Source: Lepiota brunneoincarnata (taxonomy: Eukaryota > Basidiomycota > Agaricomycetes > Agaricales > Agaricaceae). From it: a stretch of 64,000 nt of DNA. The first letter of the stretch is position 1; each line of letters opens with the position of its first letter. Under the pieces are notes generated by a model, which saw only the letters and a program-made list of their open reading frames with translations, had not been told where the DNA came from and did not search any database. This document shows positions 53,954 to 64,000 of this stretch, piece after piece. Location of the stretch: the NCBI GenBank assembly GCA_023014365.1, contig JAEBUN010000056.1, forward strand, positions 104,830 through 168,829. The letters are read 5' to 3'. Position numbers and translations under genes: made by a program.

Positions 53954-53965
53954 AAGCTTTAATCT
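53954..53965 (-). other. Self-primer binding site (family C)
   Basis: Sense-strand AGATTAAAGCTT, two bases after the 5' LTR, is the exact reverse complement of the sense-strand AAGCTTTAATCT at 54148-54137 within the LTR. No TGG start is present next to the LTR. This matches the Tf1/sushi self-priming layout. Confidence 0.7.
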
Positions 53966-53967
53966 AA

Positions 53968-54665
53968 TGTTATGATCCGTGCTCCTTCTGTATCCAAAGA
54001 TAACTGGAGACGGCCTTCAATCACTCTACAAGGTGTCCAAGACGGTTGGCCTTATAGAGCTTAGTGGATCGCGCTCAATGAGATAACGAGGGAAGATGCC
54101 AAGTTAAGGCAGAGAGGTAAACGACCGCTGTTAACAAGATTAAAGCTTAGGGCTTTAATCTCTACTTGTACAGGCCTTATATACCTATGAGGTGCTATAT
54201 ACTCGTTATAGGTTACTTGGCTGTTCTACTGGTCGTGCGCAGTCCTGACCATGATGCACATCCTGGCTGATGGCATCCTAGTGTTATTTATATTACAATG
54301 AGTCAGTACTCTTGCTACTGCTGTGCGATGTTCCATCGCTTTCCTCTGACTCATAATCTTCTTCTCCCGATTGTATCTCCATGGAGTCCTCTCCGTTCTC
54401 GCTCTCCATTCTCTCGGTGCTTCCATCCGTATCGGAGGTTGGGTCGGTTGATCCATGATTATCTTCCTCGTCCTCGGGGTATTCCAATATATCCTCCAAG
54501 GTTATCTCCATTCCTGCTTCTCTCGCCAGGTCCTGCATGGCGGTGTAATATTCCCCTTCCTCGTCTTCGTATTCTTGTGCCCGTAATTGGTCTGTAGTCT
54601 CCTGTACCCATCTTGTAAAGTCGAACAATAGTTCTTGTTCCTCCCGGTCTGGACTGTTCATAACA
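53968..54665 (-). repeat. 5' LTR, family C
   Basis: 698 bp. Visible differences from the 3' LTR (plus strand, 3'/5') are ccgaag/ccaaag, tccgag/tccaag, gacgcc/gatgcc, gtgcac/gtgcgc, cttcta/cttcca and ccagtc/ccggtc. All are transitions and four involve CG sites. Confidence 0.92.
54177..54183 (-). promoter_or_regulatory. TATA box of the family C 5' LTR
   Basis: TATATAA on the minus strand, 35 nt upstream of AAGCTTTAATCT (54148), the 12-mer complementary to the primer site. TATA spacing and self-priming thus point to the same transcript start. Confidence 0.6.
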
Positions 54666-54670
54666 CTTAG

Positions 54671-54723
54671 TGAAAACAAGCCCACTATCTATATTAAAAC
54701 CTACAAAAGTTTCTACCTTTTCA
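54671..54723 (+). repeat. Solo LTR, family E, right part
   Basis: The last 53 bp (TGAAAACAAGCCC...TTTTCA) of the LTR begun at 45175, after the cttag duplication made by the family C element. Confidence 0.75.
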
Positions 54724-54727
54724 ATGC

Positions 54728-56125
54728 CACAAATATGCAGTAAACCAGGAAAGAACTCCCCCAGCAGATAATGACTCCGATGTCTATATAACAGACGACA
54801 ACCAATCAGATCCCGATCCACAACCACCCACACTACCTGTGCCAACCATACCCTTAGTCCTACCAGCTCCCCCCCTATGACCAACACAACCCCTGACACC
54901 GCCACTGCCACCGCCACCTGGACAATTACAAATAATAGCTGCCACACCTACCCCAAAGGAGTTAGGACTCCTCAAACCCATCACCTTTGATGGAACTAGA
55001 AGACTTTTCAAAGATTGGATCTTCCAATGCGAAGTTTATGTGCTCGCCAATGCAACCACTTACAACACTGACCCTGCTAGGACCCTATTCATCCTTTCAA
55101 CAATACAATCAGGAGATGCCCGAGCCTGGGCCAGACAATACCTCCATGAGAGAAATGCCCAAACCCAACAAGGGCAACCCATAGCCATGGAGTCATGGGA
55201 CAACTTCACTGCCCAGCTCAGAGCTGACTTCACCCTGGCAGACAAACATGTGTATGCGCATACCAGACTTCAAACCCTGCACCAAGCAGGTAAACCAATG
55301 ACTGAGTTCAACTCTCAGTTCAAAGAGCTTGTCCATCAATCCGGACTCAACAAAGATCACACCCTAATCGATCTATACCACAAGGCAATTGATTGCCATA
55401 TTGCCATGAAGATCGACAAATCGGAAAACCCTCCAACAACTATCACTGCTTGGTACACCTGAGCCAATAAACTTGACGATAATTTCTGCTGAATCAATGC
55501 CCTCTATGGCACCCTTAGGAACACGTTCCCCCAAAGAAACCAATACCAAACCAACCACGGACCAAGCCGTCCAAATAACAACATGCCCTATGCACAATTC
55601 TATCAAAGAAGTAATGCTCCATGTTTCACCCCACAAGACCTGCATACCATGGAAATAGACCATGCCACAGTAGAAGAAGGATTCGAAGATCCTTATCCCG
55701 AAATACCCCAACCAGAATATGGCAAAGAAGACTCCACTCAAGAACCATTGGAGTTAGATGCCGTTGTCACTGGACAACAAATGAAATCATATCAGAACCA
55801 GGAATGCTTCCGATGTGGAGCCAAGGATCATTGGGTCAGTAAATGCCCACAACCACCACCAGCCAGACGCTTCCCAGGAATGCGCACTAATCCCCCTTGC
55901 CCTGTGAGGAACTTCAATCGCCCCTTCCCTGGACAACAAAACACTTGTTCTGGATTTCCAAACCAGAACACCCAACAATCACCACAATGCAAGTACTCCC
56001 TTGCTGTCGCAGAAGTCGCATCTCAGATGCACCAAATGGTCGATGACCTCGATCCCAAACTCCAGCAAGAACTCCACTCCGCACTAGCTGAGGATCTGGA
56101 GATGTGTCCATTCCAGGATTTTTAA
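54728..56125 (+). pseudogene. Gag core and zinc knuckle (family A copy 2)
   Basis: 54950-55462 reads ELGLLKPITFDGTRRLFKDW, ARAWARQYLHERNAQ and MTEFNSQFKELVHQSGLN, the capsid-like core. After stops near 55460, 55583-56125 carries the knuckle CFRCGAKDHWVSKC and ends CPFQDF. Each part aligns to copy 1 (15095-13908). Confidence 0.8.
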
Positions 56126-56301
56126 AAAGGAACACTGTTGATTGATGTGCCCCTGCACGTTCCAGAACTCAGAAGGACATTTTGTATTCTCACTCCCAGA
56201 AGGACACTTTCTTGATAAACTCTGTACAATTATGACTATCCCCAAATAAATGATCCCTTTTCTTACCCATCGAGATTTGGAGTGAACGGACATCAAAACC
56301 C

Positions 56302-56661
56302 GTGGCCATCACTGCCCTGATAGACTCAGGAGCCCAAGGGAACTTCATATCCCACAAAGTTGTTGAACAACATGGTTATCAAACCAAATGGCTGGACCAA
56401 CCAATCCCTCTCAGCAACGTTGACAGAACTGACAATCAACATGGCAAGATCCATGAATACATCAAAATCAGAACCATCATCAATGGAAGAGACTGCATGC
56501 TAGAAGTGTATGTCACAAACACTGGTGAGAAAGACCTCATCATCAGATTTCCCTGGTTGGAACAATACAACCCCAACATCAATTGGAAAACCAAGACATT
56601 CTCTTGGAAACCCCAAATCAATCACCAGGACTTTTCCAAACTCCTCAGAACCCTACAATGA
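56302..56661 (+). pseudogene. Aspartic protease (family A copy 2)
   Basis: ITALIDSGAQGNFIS active site and RFPWLEQYNPNINW end (G of IGF changed to R). It is 119 codons, matching 13384-13740. It is separated from gag by a 170-bp non-open spacer and from RT by a stop at 56659. Confidence 0.8.
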
Positions 56662-56685
56662 CCCATCAAACTCAACTCCATTGCC

Positions 56686-58260
56686 ATGGATATGATGGCA
56701 GGAAAAACCTCTCAACCCAAGGAAAACCCCGAAGAATACATCAACCTGTCAAATGTTGACCTCGATGCCTTCTCTTTAGAAAGAGAAATGAATCTGATGC
56801 TTCTAACCCCATTAGAAGTAAATGCCAAAGCAACACATGCCACAACACTCCACAATGAGCAACACAACCCAACAAAATCAGCAAACCAAAAAGGACAACA
56901 ACCGGAATCAAACAAGGAACCACCCAAGATCCCTCAGAGATTCGCCCAATGGGCTAAAATATTCAACAAGAAAGCCTCCAAACGATTCCCACCATCAAGA
57001 ACATTCGATCACAAAATCAAACTAAAGCTGACATTCAAAGCGAAATCAATGAAACCATATCAGGTAGCACCTGCCAAAGAAAAGGCACTCAAGGAATTTA
57101 TAGACAAAAACCTCCAAAAAGGGTACATCTGCCCCTCAAAATCCCCTATGGCATCACCATTCTTCTTTGTTGCCAAGAAAGGAGGAGACCTCCGACCCTG
57201 CCAAGACTATCATTACCTAAACGATCACACTGTCAAAAACACATACCCAATCCCCATGATTTCATCTATCATGGATAAACTCAAAGGAGCTAAGTACTTC
57301 ACTAAGCTCGACGTCCGCCTAGGATACAATAACGTCAGAATCAAAGATGGCGACCAATGGAAAGCAGCATTCAAGACTCCCATGGGTCTTTTTGAACCAA
57401 CTGTCATGTTTTTTGGACTTTGCAACAGTCCCGTGACGTTCCAACATATGATGGACACATTATTCTCTGAGATAATGGAGAAAGGAGGAATCATCATCTA
57501 TATGGACAATATCCTAATCTATGGTAAAACACAGGAAGAAACCGACCGACTTACAGAAAAAGTACTGCAGATCCTGCAGGAAAACGACCTCTACCTCAAA
57601 ACAGAAAAATGCAAGTTCAACAAACAATGACTTGAATATCTCAGCATGATCATCACACCCGATGAAATCAAAATGGATCCTGGAAAACTCAAAGGAATAG
57701 AAGACTGGCCAGTGCCAAAAACAGTCCCACATATTCAGAAATTCATTGGATTCTGTAACTTCTATCAGAAGTTCATCTGCAGTTACTCTCACCACACCAA
57801 ACCCCTTAACCAACTCCTATCCAAATCAAACAAATTTGAATGGAAAGAAGACCAACAAAAAGCATTCGAAACACTCAAGAACAAATTCTTAAAGGAACTG
57901 GTACTCCTCATGCCCAACTCCACAAAACCCTTTGAAATAGAAGCCGATGCTTCCAAATTCACATCAGGAGCTGTCCTGTACCAACATGACATCAACGGAA
58001 TACGGAAACCGTATCATTCTATTCAAAGACATTTGGACCAGTGGAACGCAACTACGATATCTATGACAGGGAACTCCTCGCAATTATCCAAGCTCTCAAA
58101 GAATGGCACCACTACCTCCTTGGTAGCCCCCATACTGTCTGCATCAGAACGGATCACCAGAACCTCACCTACTGGCGTAAACCCCAGAAAATCAACTGCT
58201 GACAGGCACGATGGGTCCAGACCCTCACCAACCACAACTTTAAATTAGAACATGTCCCAG
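56686..58260 (+). pseudogene. Reverse transcriptase and RNase H (family A copy 2)
   Basis: Open 56686-57630 and 57646-58248 with a TGA between. RT blocks are present, but the catalytic box is [11 protein letters not shown] (GAC to AAC). RNase H IEADASKFTSGAVLYQ is followed by a small deletion and frame change in the PVSFYSK region seen in copy 1. RT cannot be active. Confidence 0.85.
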
Positions 58261-59960
58261 GATCAAAGATCCCTGCACCAGACGCTCTATCAAGACATCC
58301 AGACCACATCCCTGATGAAGATAATGATAATGAAGACATCACCATGCTCCCAGATAACCTCTTTGTCGCTGCAACCGACATAGAAGATCAAAATCTAATC
58401 ACAGTACTCCCAGAACACCTCTTTATCGCCACCATTGATATAAAACTCCAAAAAAGAATCATGGAATCACCTAAATACAATGCTAGAACCACTGAAGCAT
58501 TCAAACTCCTGAAAGAAGCCCACCCTAACGCCGCCAATAAAGACTTTGGAACAACCCTGACCCCAAATGGTCCACTTCTCACGTTCCAAGAACATGTCAT
58601 CATTCCAGAAGACCTCCAACTCAGACACAATGTCATCGCAAGATACCATGACCACCCTACATGTGGTCACCCTGGAGAACAGGAAACATACCACCATACC
58701 AAGAAAGAAGTATATTGGCCAGGAATGTTGACATTCATAAAGAACTATGTCAAAGGTTGTCCTGAGTGTCAGCAACACAAAATCATATGCAGACTGGATC
58801 ACGCACCAACTCAACCAATCCCACCATCATCTTCCAAATGCCCATTTGCTCAGATCTCATGGGATCTTATCACCGGTCTACCACCTAGCGCCAGCCATAA
58901 TGTGATATTGTCTGTGGTAGACCATGGCCTTATGAAGGGGGTAATTTTCATCCCAACCTCAGATTGATCAAACGCCGATGACACTGGACAACTATTAATA
59001 GAAAAGGTCTTCACCAGATTTGGCTTACCTGACAAAATCATATCAGATTGAGACCCCAGATTCGCCGCCAACTCCCTCCAAGAGTTAGCCAAACGATTAA
59101 ACATCCAACAAGCATTCTCAACTGCATACCACCCCCAAACAGATGGTTCTACCAAACAATACAACCAAGAAATTGAGACCAACTTTGCCATATACTGCAC
59201 CAGGAACCCCCTCAACTGGTCTGAAACCCTCCCTATTGCCAAGTTTGCAAAACTCCAAAATACACGCCTCAAGGCAGAAATCCCCATTCGAACTAATCAT
59301 GGGATACAATCCTCCGCCGATACCCATGGTAATGGAAACATCAAACTTTCCATCAGTAGATGAACGCATCAGACTCCTTGATGATACCAGAAAAGAAGCA
59401 CATGTGGCACATCACTCTCTGCCGATATTATGAAACAAAGAACCAGAAGAACTGTCAAACCCCTTGAAACACGTCAGAAAGTATGGCTAGAAGCCAAGAA
59501 CCTCAAGCTCCCCTTCATCTCCAACAAAATATCCCCAAAAAGACTAGGACCTTTCCTTATCTCAGAAGTCTTATCACCACTAACATACAAATTAAATACA
59601 AATTAAAACTCCTGATCAAATAGAAGATACACCTGGTATTCCACCAAAATCTTCTAACCCCATACACTGAAACAGAAGCATACAGATCTCATCTGACTCC
59701 ACCACCACCAGACATCATCAACAAAGAAGAAGAATATGAAATAGAAACTATTCTCAATCACCACCGATATTGCAGAAAACTCCAATACTATGTCAAATGG
59801 AAAGGATACTCCCACATGGAGAATGAATGGATCACCAATGAAACACTCCATGCAAACACCAAAGAATACCTAACTGAGTATAAAGAAGCTTATGGAATTC
59901 CCCAGAAAGACCAGGAACCCACCAGAACCTACCAAAGACAACTTCACTCTCACACCAAAC
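58261..59960 (+). pseudogene. Integrase and chromodomain (family A copy 2)
   Basis: 58344-58967 has CGHPGEQETYHHTKKEVYWP with KGCPECQQHK, and FAQISWDLITGLPPS with the first D. DHGLMKGVIFIPTSD then shows the uninterrupted site into which family E inserted in copy 1. Later frames give RDPRFAANSLQE after a stop, FSTAYHPQTDGSTKQYNQEI, and the chromodomain YYVKWKGYSHMENEWITNE near 59780. A short 13-bp duplication (ACAAATTAAATAC) sits near 59590. Confidence 0.75.
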
Positions 59961-59975
59961 GTACTTAAAAGAAAG

Positions 59976-61071
59976 ATGCCCATGAACCTCGACCTCAACC
60001 ACCCTCAAACTACTCCCCCCTACTCAACAACACCCTCCCCAACTTCCTCATCGTCCTCTATCATCATAGTCAATAATGCAAGCATCAAACATACTACACT
60101 TCAGACAACTCCCATTCTGGCCCCGTCTCCCTACACCCCCTCTCACACCTTTGCCGCAGCATACGCCTCCCTCAGGGACGAGACCCCCAACCCCAATGAC
60201 ACCCCAGAACCAACAGCTGCCCCAGCCACCTCCCTTAGATACCATACAGCTGGAGTATGATCATATGGACCAGATCACCCTTCTGACAGAGATCTGCACA
60301 AGGCTGCCACCAATGGAGCCTTTACAACTAAATTGGAACACACTTCAATTTCAGAATACGACCGACAACTTTGGTACAATTATACCCACCACATACAACA
60401 GACTAAGGCTCTTGCTACTGCGTACATTATGCAACATGCCTGGGCAGAATCACTTGAGGAACTTCTCTGCTCAAGATTGAGCCTCATGTCCGAGGTGTCA
60501 AAGAACCTACCCAAACAAAATGAGGTACATACCTCACAGTCCCCCACTGCAACCATCCCCACAACTACCACGACAACCACTGCTGCAATCATCACCACCG
60601 TCCCCAACAAGGGAAGAAAGCCCACCAGTGTCAGAAATCCCTTCAGACTTCTCACCCCCACCAAGAACACCACCCACACTGTCACCAATAACAACGTCCC
60701 GATTTGGAACTCCCCCAATCCCATTCACTCACGAACCAACCCCCAAACCACTGACAGATCTGTCTGTATCCAATGCAGACACACAGGACACTGGGCCATG
60801 GATTGCCCCCAATTTGCCTGCCTTGGATGCAAGCAATATGCCCCAGGGCATTACTCATATGACTGCATCAAGTATAGATGCCCCCACTGCGCTGTTTTCC
60901 AACCGTGCCATAAACGGACTGAATGTCCAAGTCAAAAGACTCGACACGCCCCCTACTCCAGGAATTTTGCAACCCATCCCTTGACCACTCCCACAACTCA
61001 CCATTGATACATCGATCTCACCAACGACAATTATTACGAGGAATGCTACGATGACGTGGCCAAATCAAATA
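59976..61071 (+). pseudogene. ORF3: zinc-knuckle protein (family A copy 2)
   Basis: ATG 59976 (MPMNLDLNHPQTTPPYS) with an S/T/P-rich N-terminus. After a short frame disturbance the frame from 60333 reads YDRQLWYNYTHHIQQTK, a T-rich linker, then CIQCRHTGHWAMDC, CLGCKQYAPGHYSYDC and CPHC. It ends SNITGEPCGSF and TGA at 61069. The 5' part is in the frame set by the ATG overlapping the pol end, as in copy 1. It aligns well with copy 1 and, in the knuckles and C-terminus, with family C. Confidence 0.65.
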
Positions 61072-61344
61072 TTACAGGAGAACCATGTGGTTCCTTCTGA
61101 AGAAAACCCAACTACCCCACCAGAAGAAAGGATAGAAAGTCCCCATTTCAGACACCTTCTATATGACATTTTCTATCCAGGACAACCTCCATCCCCAGAA
61201 ACCGCCACTGTACTCAATCTCCACAGAACTCCCACTCCCACCTTCTCCCCCGTCATTCCTCCCAGACCAGACTCCACCAACCAACCCCAGATCGATTACT
61301 ACAAACCAAATTACTTAGCCGAATACCCGGAAAAAGGAAACTAA
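61072..61344 (+). other. P-rich open segment after ORF3 (family A copy 2)
   Basis: A frame open from 61051 to 61344 reads EENPTTPPEERIESPHFRHL and DYYKPNYLAEYPEKGN. Copy 1 lacks this segment and goes almost directly from the ORF3 stop to the polypurine tract. It is either an extra coding stretch lost in copy 1 or a gain in copy 2. Confidence 0.4.
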
Positions 61345-61382
61345 TGAGTTGTAATGGAAAACAACTCTAGAAATGGACCTAA

Positions 61383-61766
61383 TGTTATCAGAAGTCTTAT
61401 CAGAAGGATGGTTATTTTTAGCTTTATTTTGCATGTCACTACAAAACCATCAGTAGTATACATCAGAAGGACTATTCTTACCATATGCCTCATGTTTCTT
61501 ATCTCTGACTCATAGTTACCTTGGTCCGGACTATTATAGTAGGAATACAGCCACACTTAGAAGTATATAAGGATACAGTACAATATCTTGTATCCTTATC
61601 TTAGTGTTATAAAGTTCTTGCCTCCTATACCTCTTTGCCATAACCAGCTGGACTTATAGTGCTCCATCGTCTCCAAGTCACGCCTAGTAGGACAGGACCA
61701 AGTCTGTATAGACATCCTGCCACGAACACTGTGCTACTCAAGAGCGAACCCCTAACCCAGGTAACA
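61383..61766 (+). repeat. 3' LTR, family A copy 2
   Basis: 384 bp, same length as 44018-44401, followed by the atgtt TSD copy and then the resumed Copia RT. Confidence 0.85.
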
Positions 61767-61771
61767 ATGTT

Positions 61772-62720
61772 GGGCAATGCTGGAACATGGGAACTTGTTG
61801 ATCTGCCGATCGGAGCTAACATTGTCAGCTCAAAATGGGTTTTCAAAGCTAAGAAGGATGCTGCTGGCAACATTGTCCACTACAAGGCCTGTCTTGTCAC
61901 CCAAGGATTTTCCCAAGTCCCCAGAGTCAATTGTTTTGACACTTTTGCACCTGTGGCATGACTTGCATCTATCCAGACAGTCCTAGCAATCACTGCTGCT
62001 TGTAACTATGAGATCCATCAGATTGATATCAAGGGTGCATACATAAATGGGAAATTAGGCCCTGGTGAGATGATTTACATGCAGCAAGCAAGCAACAACC
62101 ACCCAGTTTCACATCCACCACCCACCCATGTCACATTTGCCACCTCAAGAAAACCCTCTACAGTCTCAAACAGTCTGGCCAACGATGGTACCAACATTTA
62201 TGTGAGATTTTGGTCAATCACCTGGGCATTTCATGCTGTGAGGTCAACCAGAGTGTATTCTTCAAGATTGTGGTGCCAGACCTCACCATAATCCTGGTGC
62301 ACATTGATGACTGTACTCTCGCTGCATCTACTATTTTGCTGATTGACTGGGTGAAGGATGGAGTGCAAAAATTCATTGAAATTATGGATCTGGGAGAGAT
62401 CCACTGGCTTTTGGGGATTGAAGTGAAGAGGGATAAGGACCAGGGTGAGCTCATGCTATCCCAACATTCCTATGTCAATGCTTTGCTCAGATGTTATGGT
62501 TTTAACAATGAGAAACTGGTTAGCACCCTCATGGATCCTGCCATCTGCCTAACAAGCAAGCAATTGCCTCAAACAACTTCAGACATTGCTCACATGGCCC
62601 AGAAGCCTTCCCAAGAGGCTGTTGGCACCCTTATGTATGCTGCCCTCAGAATGCAACTGGATATAGCATACACTGGCCAAGTTCTCTTGAAATTCATGAA
62701 GAACCCCAGAGAGGCATGCT
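61772..62720 (+). pseudogene. Copia reverse transcriptase
   Basis: It resumes LGNAGTWELVDLPIGANIVS then SKWVFKAKKDAAGNIVHYKA and FDTFAPVA. 62210-62722 has ILVHIDDCTLAAS (the YVDDxxIA box as HIDDCTLA), LGEIHWLLGIEVKRD, LSQHSYVNALL and GTLMYAALRMQLDIAY. The RT order is complete but with stops and a frame change near 62090-62210. Confidence 0.8.
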
Positions 62721-63105
62721 AGGAAGTGGTTAGGTGAGTTTTTTGGTACCTGAAGGGTACACAGGACCTATGGATAACTTATGGAGGCACTGGGGAAGGC
62801 CTTGAAGGCTACGCTGATGCCAATAGCAACATGGCAGAGGATCACTGAGCTACCTCGAGGTACATGTTCCTTGTCAACAGTGGGGCCATTTCTTGGAGTG
62901 CAAAGCAACAAGAAATTGTCACTTTATCCATGATGGAATCCGAGTACGTAGCTGCTACTCATGCCTCAAAGAAAGCCCTGTGGCTTCACTTGCTTATTTC
63001 ACAGATTTTTGACACCACTGTCCCCTCCACCACAATTTTTTCAGACCACTGAGGACATGGTAGCCAATGTCTTCACCAAAGCACTCCCCTCACCAAAAGT
63101 CAAGC
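62721..63105 (+). pseudogene. Copia RNase H
   Basis: Decayed frame with YADANSNMAED then AISWSAKQQEIVTLSMMESE and YVAATHASKKALWLHLLISQ, the Copia RNase H C-terminal block. VANVFTKALP near 63060 is the final Copia motif. A family C LTR follows at 63106. Confidence 0.75.
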
Positions 63106-63807
63106 TGTTATGATCCATGCTCCTTCTGTATCTGAGGATAACTGGAGACAGCCTTCAATCACTCTACAAGGTGTCTGAGACGGTTGGCCTTGCAGAGCTT
63201 AGTGGATTGCACTCAATGAGATAACGAGGGAACACACCAAGTTAAGGCAGAGAGGGTTAACCACTGCTGTTAACAAGATTAAAGCTTAGGGCTTTAATCT
63301 CTACTTGTACAGGCCTTATATACCTATGAGACACTATATACTTGTTATAGGTAGTTGGGCTGTTCTACTCGTCATCTGCAGTCTTGACCATGATGCACAT
63401 CCTAGCTGATGGCATCCTACTGTTATTTATATTACAATGAGTCAGTGTTCTTGTTCTCACTGCTGTGCGATGTTCCATCACTTTCCTCTGACTCATAATC
63501 TCCTTCTCCCAATTCTATCTCCATGGAATCTCCTCCATTCTCGCTCTCCACTCTCTCAGTACTTCCATCTGTATCAGAGGTTGGATTGGTTGATCCATGG
63601 CTGTCTTCTTCATCCTTGGGGTATTCCAGAATATCCTCCAGAGTTACCTCTATTCCTGCTTCTCTTGCCAGGTCCTGCATGGTGTTGTAATATTCCCCCT
63701 CTTTGTCTTCATATTCCTGCGCTCACAACTGGTCTGTGGTTTCCTGTACCCATCTTGTAAAGTCAAATAGTTGTTCTTGTTCCTCTCAATCCAGACTATT
63801 CATAACA
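63106..63807 (-). repeat. Solo LTR, family C (old)
   Basis: 702 bp, TGTTATGATCC...CATAACA on the plus strand with a perfect TSD caagc (63101-63105 and 63808-63812). It is CpG-decayed like 41363-42072. The LTR acidic ORF is still open at 63680-63432. Confidence 0.85.
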
Positions 63808-63854
63808 CAAGCACTTCATGTGAGAACTTGAACTTGCTACAGTTTGAAGGGGAG

Positions 63855-64000
63855 TGTTGGGCTCACAAACACATGCCAAATTCCAATCTCTGTTTCACTG
63901 GTGTTCCTTTCACACCCTCTGCTTTTGTTCCATATCCCATGCTCCATTCCTTTTGCACAGTCTCTACTATTTTATATATTTATGCTATGCCTTTTACCAT
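63855..64000 (+). repeat. 3' LTR of the Copia element, cut by window end
   Basis: It starts TGTTGGGCTCACAAAC after the polypurine tract gaaggggag and aligns with 40511 onward at roughly nine in ten bases to the window edge. Confidence 0.8.

Larger units (their letters stand above)
46423..54665 (-). mobile_element. Near-intact chromovirus (Ty3), family C
   Basis: 8243 bp with 698-bp LTRs at both ends and a perfect 5-bp TSD cttag (46418-46422 and 54666-54670). On the minus strand: 5' LTR, self-primer site, an upstream ORF, gag, one long pol (protease, RT, RNase H, integrase, chromodomain), ORF3, polypurine tract and 3' LTR. The LTRs differ at about six sites by eye, all transitions. It is rich in CG compared with the older elements around it. 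It is the youngest insertion in the nest and could be close to autonomous. Confidence 0.93.
44018..61766 (+). mobile_element. Chromodomain Ty3 retrotransposon, family A copy 2 (itself split)
   Basis: 384-bp LTRs at both ends and a perfect TSD atgtt (44013-44017 and 61767-61771). The element is in the same sense as the Copia element it split. Internal order is gag, protease, RT, RNase H, integrase, chromodomain, ORF3. The 45175-54723 block is a foreign insertion inside gag. The LTRs differ at roughly 15-18 positions by eye, so it is older than copy 1. The RT active site is YMDN instead of YMDD, and there are many stops. Confidence 0.9.
40511..64000 (+). mobile_element. Ty1/Copia retrotransposon, split by three insertions, right end beyond window
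   Basis: The 5' LTR is at 40511-40899 and the 3' LTR starts at 63855 (TGTTGGGCTCAC...), aligning to the 5' LTR start to the window edge. A polypurine tract gaaggggag (63846-63854) precedes the 3' LTR. The order is gag, knuckle, protease, integrase, RT and RNase H, as in Copia. It carries a solo family C LTR (41363-42072), family A copy 2 with everything nested in it (44018-61766) and another solo family C LTR (63106-63807). Without them it is roughly 4.3 kb and full of stops. Confidence 0.85.

Overview
This is repeat-dense nuclear DNA from a filamentous fungus, most likely a basidiomycete of the Agaricomycetes. The evidence is short introns of about 50-77 nt in the host genes, a Ste7/Fuz7/Byr1-type MAP kinase kinase, and chromodomain Ty3-type retrotransposons. 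The exact species is not determinable here. About three quarters of the window is transposable elements, many nested in one another. I could define most element ends by terminal repeats plus matching target-site duplications (TSDs).

Layout. 0-7.3 kb: a graveyard of fragments, comprising a minus-strand Ty3-like gag-protease piece with its LTR, a Copia fragment split by a solo LTR, an AT-rich repeat with a tRNA-like segment, a Tc1-type transposase remnant and a small inverted-repeat element. 7.27-16.44 kb: a minus-strand chromodomain Ty3 element (family A, TSD gtagg) with a solo LTR of family E inside its integrase. 16.46-16.80 kb: a solo LTR with TSD ggcct. 17.14-25.02 kb: a decayed LINE with poly-A tail and 13-bp TSD, itself carrying a solo LTR and a minisatellite-bearing insert. 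25.14-26.22 kb: a foldback element. 26.2-40.5 kb: a host island with higher CpG and few repeats. It holds a small minus-strand gene, a PAAF1/Rpn14-like WD40 gene and a MAPKK gene head to head with 74 bp between their start codons, a Mutator-like non-autonomous element with a 9-bp TSD, and a newly modelled four-exon 78-aa gene. 40.5-64 kb: a four-level nest. A Copia element is split by a plus-strand family A element (TSD atgtt). That element is split by a solo LTR of family E, which is split by a nearly intact, young chromovirus of family C (46423-54665, TSD cttag). Two solo family C LTRs also sit in the Copia element.

The most interesting observations concern families A and C. Both carry an extra ORF after pol, encoding paired zinc-knuckle-like motifs and a conserved C-terminal SNxxGEPxG motif. 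Both have primer-binding sites that are exact 12-nt complements of a site just downstream of the TATA box in their own LTR, which is the signature of Tf1/sushi-type self-priming. The family C LTR itself contains a long acidic ORF that is still largely readable in old solo LTRs. Older copies differ from the young one mainly by CG to TG/CA changes, so CpG decay works as a relative clock for the nest.
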